A DNA stretch of 34,336 bases from Nemertoderma westbladi. Its lineage: Eukaryota; Xenacoelomorpha; Nemertodermatida; Nemertodermatidae. Numbering within the stretch: position 1 is the stretch's first letter; each line of letters begins with the position of its first letter. The notes under the pieces are model-generated. The model searched no databases, was not told where the DNA came from, and saw only the letters and a program-made list of their open reading frames with translations. The stretch is from the NCBI GenBank assembly GCA_032718475.1, contig JAUCBJ010003073.1:1-34336 (forward strand), read 5' to 3'. The position numbers and the translations under genes are program-made. Of the stretch, positions 28,562 to 34,336 are shown one piece after another.

Positions 28562-29884
28562 TTTATTTTCATATTAATATGTTGTTTGAACCTTACTGAG
28601 CGCATTAGGGGATATGCGTACAAATAACCGGCCCTTATGAGGCTTCGATTGGGTAAATTAATAAAACATAAGGTTGTATAGTATAATATTCTAAAAACCA
28701 GTGTGATATTAAATGCACTTTAAATAATAAATAGAAATCAAATAACAATTGGACCACACAATTAAAAACTCGCACAATTTTGTACTTATTATATCGCTTC
28801 AAATTAATTCAACAGTGGATATTTGGGGGAAGGGGGAAGTTACAGTGTGCATTCGGGGGAAGTTTGGTGAACTGCATTTATGCAGTGAATCCAAACTTCC
28901 CCCTTTGATATATCATATACTTAAGACATGCTAGGGTGACGGGGAAATATTTGTTACTGTCACACTTTGCTTCCATTTATCCTATCCTTTATTATTACCC
29001 CAGTCAGATAAGAGATAATAAATCAGTAAAAACTAAACTAAACTGCCTTTCATGCAAACAAATTTCTAACTAAAGACGGGTGAATGACCATGACCATGGA
29101 AATAATTTTAAATATAATTGTATATCAACTATTTGGGGAGGCTTCCAAGTTAAACCCGAAAACAATTATTTTGTTACATAGTAAATATCGTTGTATGTTC
29201 TTCTTCCTCTCATAATAAAATATAAATGAAATATTTCAGATCGCTATGCCCTGTAACATTTCACAACCAAAATATTTAAGTGTGAAAAGTGTAGGCCTAC
29301 CACACTCCGCCCAAACAACCGCAAACGCATAGCCAACAAATTTAACAAAAGGTTACATACATGTTGGGTTCATGACGAGATGAGTGAAAATTGATCGCGT
29401 AATATAAAGTAAAAAATTAAGAGACGGGCTGGCTCTCCTCCACTTTCTTACCCAATGGATATGTTGTTGTAATAATCTAATATTGGGGCGGCTTTCTCTC
29501 GGTATTACTTAAATTTACCATGATAAGGTTGAAACTTACTTCATATGAACTGCAAACTAGACCATATTGAATCTATTTACTACTAATCTATTTTTATACA
29601 CCATTTCAGCTGCGGGATCTGTGATACTTTAATTAAGTAAGAAACATTACATAGGCCTTAACCATAATTTATTGTTCAGTTATATTACATATCTATTTTC
29701 GTTGCACAAATAAGAAATTAAATTAATTAATTATGTACGTCACCTCAAAAAACTCTATCCACCCCCTGGCGTACTTATTCACGAAAACGTCAACTGTACA
29801 CTCGTACAATACTAGATAGGCGTCGTCGGGTCTTTATCACCCGCCTCTAGTTAGACTCGGGACTGCTCGTAGTCACTGTCCTTC
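28562..29884. other. AT-rich intergenic region
   Basis: No gene is recognised. It contains a G-rich/C-rich hairpin (28855-28903) and one TAGGCCTA (29292). A 61-codon frame across the hairpin has no recognisable content and starts with TTG. Confidence 0.45.
28855..28903. repeat. Inverted repeat (GGGGGAAGTTTGG arms)
   Basis: GGGGGAAGTTTGG at 28855-28867 pairs perfectly with CCAAACTTCCCCC at 28891-28903. Inside, ACTGCA and TGCAGT also pair around a TTTA loop. The related word GGGGGAAGGGGGAAGTT precedes it near 28825. Confidence 0.9.
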
Positions 29885-30102
29885 CAGGGCACTCTTCATT
29901 GGAACTCGCTTAATTACAATGTCCGGTCAATCCCATGTAGAACAGTGTTTTGAAAAAAACTAGAACAAATCCAATAAGCGGTTTACTCTCGCAACTGAAA
30001 GATATGAGTATGAGAACCCTCCAGGAGAAATACCGGCTCTGTCGTCGCCCGGGTCAACAAAGACCGCGTCCGTCAGCGGTACCCCACGCTGGGGTCGATA
30101 AA

Positions 30103-31080
30103 TGGCTACTGGAACAGCCGAATGGCTACTGCTAAGCCCATTTGTAATTAAGACCCTAAACAATATCGAATCTATAAATTCCAGGGTTATGATCGCAACA
30201 TTTGATGGGAATCCCAACGTTGCCACAGTCCAACCAATGCCTCAGAGCCAGAACAAGCAGTCAAGTTTTATGAAGATCTGACTGGACTTATAAAGGACAT
30301 TCCGAAACACAATGTTAAAGTCATTGCTGGCGACCTCAATGCGCAAATTGGCCCAGAAGACATCAAGGGTTTCACCTATAACACCAGTTCTAACAGAAAT
30401 GGGTACTTACTTTTAGACCTAATGGAAGAATGTGAATTGATACCAACAAACAACACATTCGAAAAGAGTAAGGGGAAGCTATGGACCTTTCAATTCCCTA
30501 ATGGAACCAATGAAAACAACTGGATTACATCCTTATAAACAAAAAGTGGAGAAACAGCATGATCAACTGCGAGGCATACAACAGCTCGTTCAACCTAATT
30601 GGTTCGGACCACAGAATTGTGACTGCAGAGATCAGACTCAGTTTGAGAGCCAGCAAACCCAGGACAAGCAAGCAAATCAACTATGACTGGGAGAAACTCA
30701 GAACTGACAATGCTGTAAAGGATGCTTACATAGTAGAAGTTCAAAACCGCTTTGAAGCACTTCAGTCAATGGATGAAGACCAGTCCACCGATTCAATATA
30801 CCCGAATATAATAACAGCCCACAAGGAATCAGCTAATAGGCATATCCCCCAGAAACCCAAACGAAAACAGTATGTGCCATGGCAAAACTCTGAGGTTACT
30901 TGTAAGAGAGAAGATCTTAAGATAACCTGCAAAGTTAAAACCGAACAACCAACAACCGAAAACTTTAACAAGGTTGAGAAAGCTAAGGACGATCTTAAAT
31001 TGGCCGACAACATCAGACAGGAAAAGTACATACAGGATGAAATTGTAGCAATTACAACTGCTCACATACAGCAACACGAA
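30103..31080 (+). pseudogene. LINE endonuclease domain and linker
   Basis: The first frame has LLSPFVIKTLNNIESI, RVMIATFDGNPN, and (after a small shift) EQAVKFYEDLTGLIKDIPKH, GDLNAQIG, NRNGYLLLDLMEECEL and KLWTFQFPNG. After a one-base deletion near 30538 the next frame (from about 30541) holds KWRNSMINCEAYNSSF and GSDHRIV. GDLNAQ and SDHRIV carry catalytic Asp and His of the exonuclease-endonuclease-phosphatase fold. Confidence 0.75.
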
Positions 31081-31619
31081 GTGGGGACTTCGCGCAGCAC
31101 GAAGTTGGCGAAGCCTTAGCGAATTGACACTGTTAGGGGGTGGGTCAATTTATGCAAATAGTTGTCGTCGTTAGTTGTTTTCACTTTCAGACCTTTGGAC
31201 CTCTAGCGGCAGACTGGAGAACTGCAGATGGATTCGCCTCCTTTGAAAGTCACAGCTAATGGTCTAATACATATCTGCCAAGTTTCAGCTTAAACGGATT
31301 AAAAGCAAAGAAATGGGAGGGCATTTAATGTTTAGACATGTGGCCCTCTAGCGGGAGACCATTGCACTGATGGTGTCTGAAAGTCTCTCAAAAATCTCAA
31401 CTTTTGCTCATATTGATACCTACAAATTTTCAACTTGGCAGCTTTAAATCCGACAAAGTTATTAGCATGTCAAAATCGTAACGACGACGACGACGACGAC
31501 GACGACAACGACGACGACGACAACGACGACGACGACGACGACAACTATTTGCATAAATTGACCCACCCCCTAACAGTGTCAATTCGCTAAGGCTCCGCCA
31601 ACTTCGTGGCTCGCCCCAC
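31081..31619. mobile_element. MITE with about 90-bp terminal inverted repeats, inside the LINE
   Basis: The arms at about 31081-31172 and 31527-31619 are reverse complements with few differences (shared core GAATTGACACTGTTAGGGGG and CAATTTATGCAAATAGTTG). The ends are GTGGGG and CCCCAC. AA flanks both sides (31079-31080 and 31620-31621), consistent with a 2-bp target duplication. Joining the flanks restores the LINE frame. The interior has a (GAC/AAC)n tract and no gene. Confidence 0.9.
31480..31550. repeat. (GAC)n/(AAC) trinucleotide tract
   Basis: About 23 triplets, mostly GAC (seen as ACG/CGA in other phases) with scattered AAC, sit next to the right arm of the MITE. The left arm has only GTCGTCG at the mirrored place, so the tract has expanded on one side. 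Confidence 0.9.
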
Positions 31620-31864
31620 AATCAAGACTTACCTGGCAAACTGTAAATTAGGTATCTGGATATCTCTGGAAAAGTTGTGCAAAGGAGCGCCTCAAAGCCG
31701 ATAGTGCTGAAGAACGTGTTAGGAAGTGGAAAAATCACTTCAGCAACTTGCTTGGACAGCCACCAAACATCGAGGTCAGCCCTACATTAAAATGCCATTT
31801 AGTAATTAGTTCTGGTTGACCCCTTATACTGCACATAATGTACTAACTACTGTACTGTTAGTAT

Positions 31865-33202
31865 TTGGATAATTTGGATAACTTTATAGAAGTAAAAGTG
31901 TCTGAGTCTGTACTCCCAGATATTCCCATTGGCGATATCTCCTTTGCAGAAGTGAAGGCTGCTGCAAAGAGCATTAAGACCAATCGTGCCAGTGGAGTAG
32001 ATGGTGTTCCCCCTGAGGTCTTTAAAATACCTGAGTGTTTAAAGCTCATCTATCCCATCATAGTAGACATGTACCGTATATCACGAGTCCCACAAGAAAT
32101 GAAAACAAATAAGTTGGTGCCAGTTCCCAAGAAGGGCAACCTAACACTCTATGGTTCTTTTCGGGGAATCTCATTGATCTCGATTGCTGCAAAACTATAC
32201 AATAGAATTCTATTAAATCGCATCAGGAATCCCATTGAGAGACTGCTACGTGGAAATCAGAATGGGTTCCGTAAAGGTCGTGGGACCATGGAGCCCATTT
32301 TGGCACTTAGAAGGATAATTGAAGAGTTATCAAAAAAGAAAGACAGGCATCTGGCTGTTATCTTTGTTGACTTCTTCAAGGCCTTTGATTCAGTCTCTCG
32401 CTCACGTATGTTCAGCATACTTTCATTATATGGGATTCCTGATGAAATTATTGCAGCAATCAGATCAGTATACGATGGTTCGACAACATTTGTGTCTACT
32501 GTTGACGGTGACACAGAACCATTTGAAGTGTTATGGGGCGTCCTCCAAGGAGACACACTTGCACCATTCTTGTTCATTATTGTGGTTGACTATGTTCTAC
32601 GCATGTCCTTAGATCATCATAATGATGATGGGGTGATGATAACTCCACCTACTGGCTCCAGAAGTCGAGGAAATCCTGCCAAGTACCTAACTGATCTAGA
32701 CTTTGCTGATGACTTAGGAGTACTCTCAGAATCATTAGAGGGAGCCCAGCGGCTCCTCAGCTCATTAGAACATGCTGCTTCTAGTGTTGGTCTTTTTATT
32801 AACTCCAGAAAGACCAAAATTCTGACAGTTAACTTTGAAAGTCCTCAGCAGGTCTCTGATCGGATGAGCATAAGCTCAAAGGATGGTATGCTTGAGCATG
32901 TGGACGACTTCTGTTACCTGGGATCATGGATCCGGAAGTCAGGTGAGGACCTTCGAATACGTAAGGGAAAGGCATGGGCAGCCTTGAATAGGCTTTCCAG
33001 GATTTGGAAGTCACCTAGAATTAATCGGAAACTTAAGGTCCGATTATTTAGAGCAGCAGTAGTTCCAGTACTCCTCTACGGGAGGCCATGCTGGGCTCTA
33101 ACTGCTGAGGACACCAAATCTCTGGATGGCACATTCACAAGAATGCTACGCCGGGTACATTGTGTCAAGTACAATGCACACATCTCCAACCAGACACTAT
33201 AA
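31865..33202 (+). pseudogene. LINE reverse transcriptase
   Basis: An open stretch of 445 codons with no ATG at its head carries a full RT domain. Counting from 31865, motif A is IFVDFFKAFDSV (Asp169), motif B is GVLQGDTLAPFLF (229-230 for GD), and motif C is FADDL (Asp282, Asp283). Before these come SGVDGVPPEVFK and GSFRGISL. After them come INSRKTKIL, FCYLGSWIRKSGED and VPVLLYGRPCWAL. The catalytic aspartates are intact. The frame ends early at 33202 because two bases are missing compared with the copy near 19890. It continues from about 33203 in the next frame. Confidence 0.9.
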
Positions 33203-33478
33203 CATTGGAGGTGTCTCATTGGTTCCCCCAAGCTTGACACTAGAACAAAATCGCCTCCGCTTTGCAGGACATTGCTTTCGCCGTGAGGACCAGCCAGTGC
33301 ATAATCTTGTACTTTGGCAGCCTCATGGAGTGAATAAGCATGGTGGACAGCCCATGACTTTCTTGAGACGCATCTTAAAGGACACTGGCCTTAAAGATGC
33401 GGATGATCTAGCAAATGTCATGGGTGATAGGGAGTTGTGGCGGTGCAATTTTGTTGACAAGCCGGCACAGCATTCTTA
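33203..33478 (+). pseudogene. LINE C-terminal region after the frameshift
   Basis: The reading continues as NIGGVSLVPPSLTLEQNR, then FAGHCFRREDQPVHNLVLW, GGQPMTFLRRILKDTG and WRCNFVDKPAQHS before a TAA. The segment matches 19890-20160 of the truncated copy. Confidence 0.85.
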
Positions 33479-33754
33479 AAAATGCAGCTGCAATGCAGCA
33501 TGCCGATCCTAGTAGTAGTAGTTAGTATTTGACCCTTTATTCTGCACATACTATTTACTGTAAGTACTGTATAACTTGACTAATTAACAGACGCGTATGG
33601 TAGTGCTAATTAACACAATGTAGGTACTGAATATTCGAACTAAATATCAATCTACTGTACAATTAATAGACAAACTTTTTCATAAACTCAATATTGGCGA
33701 GTTCAATGTTAACTGTATAATATAATTACCACAAAGGGGAAAAGCCACCACCAA

Positions 33755-34336
33755 TTTGGAGTAGAGGTCAACAAAAGACTCCCCCCAAGAAAGGAGACCT
33801 CGGCATACCAACAAACTATCGGGGGATCTGTCTACTTGTGGTAGCTGCCAAAATATACAATAAAATGATTCTATATAGGATTAGGCCTCACATAGAGAAA
33901 CTACTGCGTAAGAGCCAAAACGGATTTCGACCAAGGAGATCAACAATAGCTCAGATACTTGCACTACGGAGACTGATTGAAGGAATTGAGTCAAAGAATC
34001 TCCCCGCAGCCATGACTTTTGTGGACTTCAAGAAGGCATTCGACTCCATCCATAGAGGTAAAATGCTTGAAATCCTAAGAGCTTATGGAATACCAGAAGT
34101 AATTGTTGCTGGCATTGGATTTTTATATTGTGACACAGAAGCGTAGGTACTCTCACCAGATGGTGAAACTGAGTTTTTCTCAATCCTGGCTTGTGTACTG
34201 CAAGGTGACACATTAGCACCATTACTATTTGTAATTGTGCTGGAATACGCAATGAGGACGGCCACAACGGGTGAAGATCTGGGATTCACACTTCAAGAAC
34301 GCAGAAGTAGTAGTTGTCTTGGTTGTGCGTATATTC
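33755..34336 (+). mobile_element. Second LINE family, RT fragment, cut by the window end
   Basis: The frame reads PPKKGDLGIPTNYRGICL, then KLLRKSQNGFRPRRSTI, motif A (MTFVDFKKAFDSIHR), a TAG stop at 34144-34146, then in the same frame VLSPDGETEFF, motif B (CVLQGDTLAPLLF) and EYAMR. It is related to, but clearly distinct from, the LINE at 29885-33535. The stop probably replaced a Lys codon. The remainder lies beyond the window. Confidence 0.85.

Larger units (their letters stand above)
29885..33535 (+). mobile_element. Near-complete LINE (endonuclease plus reverse transcriptase), broken
   Basis: Parts appear in order: an apurinic-type endonuclease (VKVIAGDLNAQIG near 30314, then GSDHRIVTAEI near 30600), a linker (KWRNSMINCEAYNSSF; NIRQEKYIQDEI), the reverse transcriptase, and a C-terminal zone (SLTLEQNRLRFAGHCFRRED). 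The 3' tail is TGCAGCTGCAATGCAGC followed by TAG repeats near 33510. Breaks are a frameshift near 30538, a MITE at 31081-31619, a TAG just after it, an in-frame insert with stops at about 31800-31862, and a 2-bp deletion near 33200. FADDL and GVLQGDTLAP type motifs place it among APE-type LINEs; the clade (RTE- or L1-like) is not resolved. At least two further pieces of the family occur in this window. Confidence 0.9.

Overview
This is a window of an animal nuclear genome, most likely a marine invertebrate. Coding exons are separated by long AT-rich stretches. There is a spliced animal-type cysteine dioxygenase gene and several eukaryotic transposon classes: LINEs, a Merlin-like element, a P-element-like transposase, a MITE, and an R2-like retroelement fossil. 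Arrays of simple and satellite repeats are extensive. The species cannot be fixed from sequence alone. The frequent palindrome TAGGCCTA would suit several invertebrate deuterostomes, but that is only an impression.

Layout. (1) 1-1270: an intronless or last-exon gene for a four-helix membrane protein with a long basic cytoplasmic tail. (2) 2631-3791 (minus): an LPGAT1-like acyltransferase, copy A, whose FPEG motif is changed. (3) 3900-8390: AT-rich repeat-derived DNA with palindromes, holding a broken Merlin-type transposase (4841-5863). (4) 8390-11275: a decayed GC-rich retrotransposon with an N-terminal zinc finger, an RT and a restriction-like-endonuclease-type C-terminus, interrupted by a 21-bp minisatellite. 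(5) 13389-14504: a complete zinc alcohol dehydrogenase of the cinnamyl-alcohol-dehydrogenase type. (6) 16649-17782: an LPGAT1-like acyltransferase, copy B, with all motifs intact. (7) 18040-21911: LINE pieces, a (GTGA)n tract, a local triplicated repeat and a 1.66-kb 22-bp satellite. (8) 22279-27319 (minus): cysteine dioxygenase (CDO1) in two coding exons. Its 4.4-kb phase-0 intron holds a CACCAAAT repeat field, 62-bp repeats, a P-type transposase remnant and a 16-bp G-quadruplex-capable minisatellite. The splice donor is tandemly triplicated. (9) 27993-28561: a small element bounded by identical 98-bp direct repeats. (10) 29885-33535: a near-complete, broken LINE carrying a 539-bp MITE. (11) 33755-34336: a second LINE family, cut by the window edge.

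Four host genes are well supported: two LPGAT1-like enzymes for ER phospholipid remodelling, CDO1 for cysteine catabolism towards taurine and sulfate, and an NADP-type alcohol dehydrogenase. The tetraspan gene is a probable fifth. They do not form a pathway or operon. The points most worth a second look are the triplicated CDO1 donor, the motif-altered LPGAT1 paralogue, the precise MITE insertion in the LINE, and the satellites' higher-order structure.
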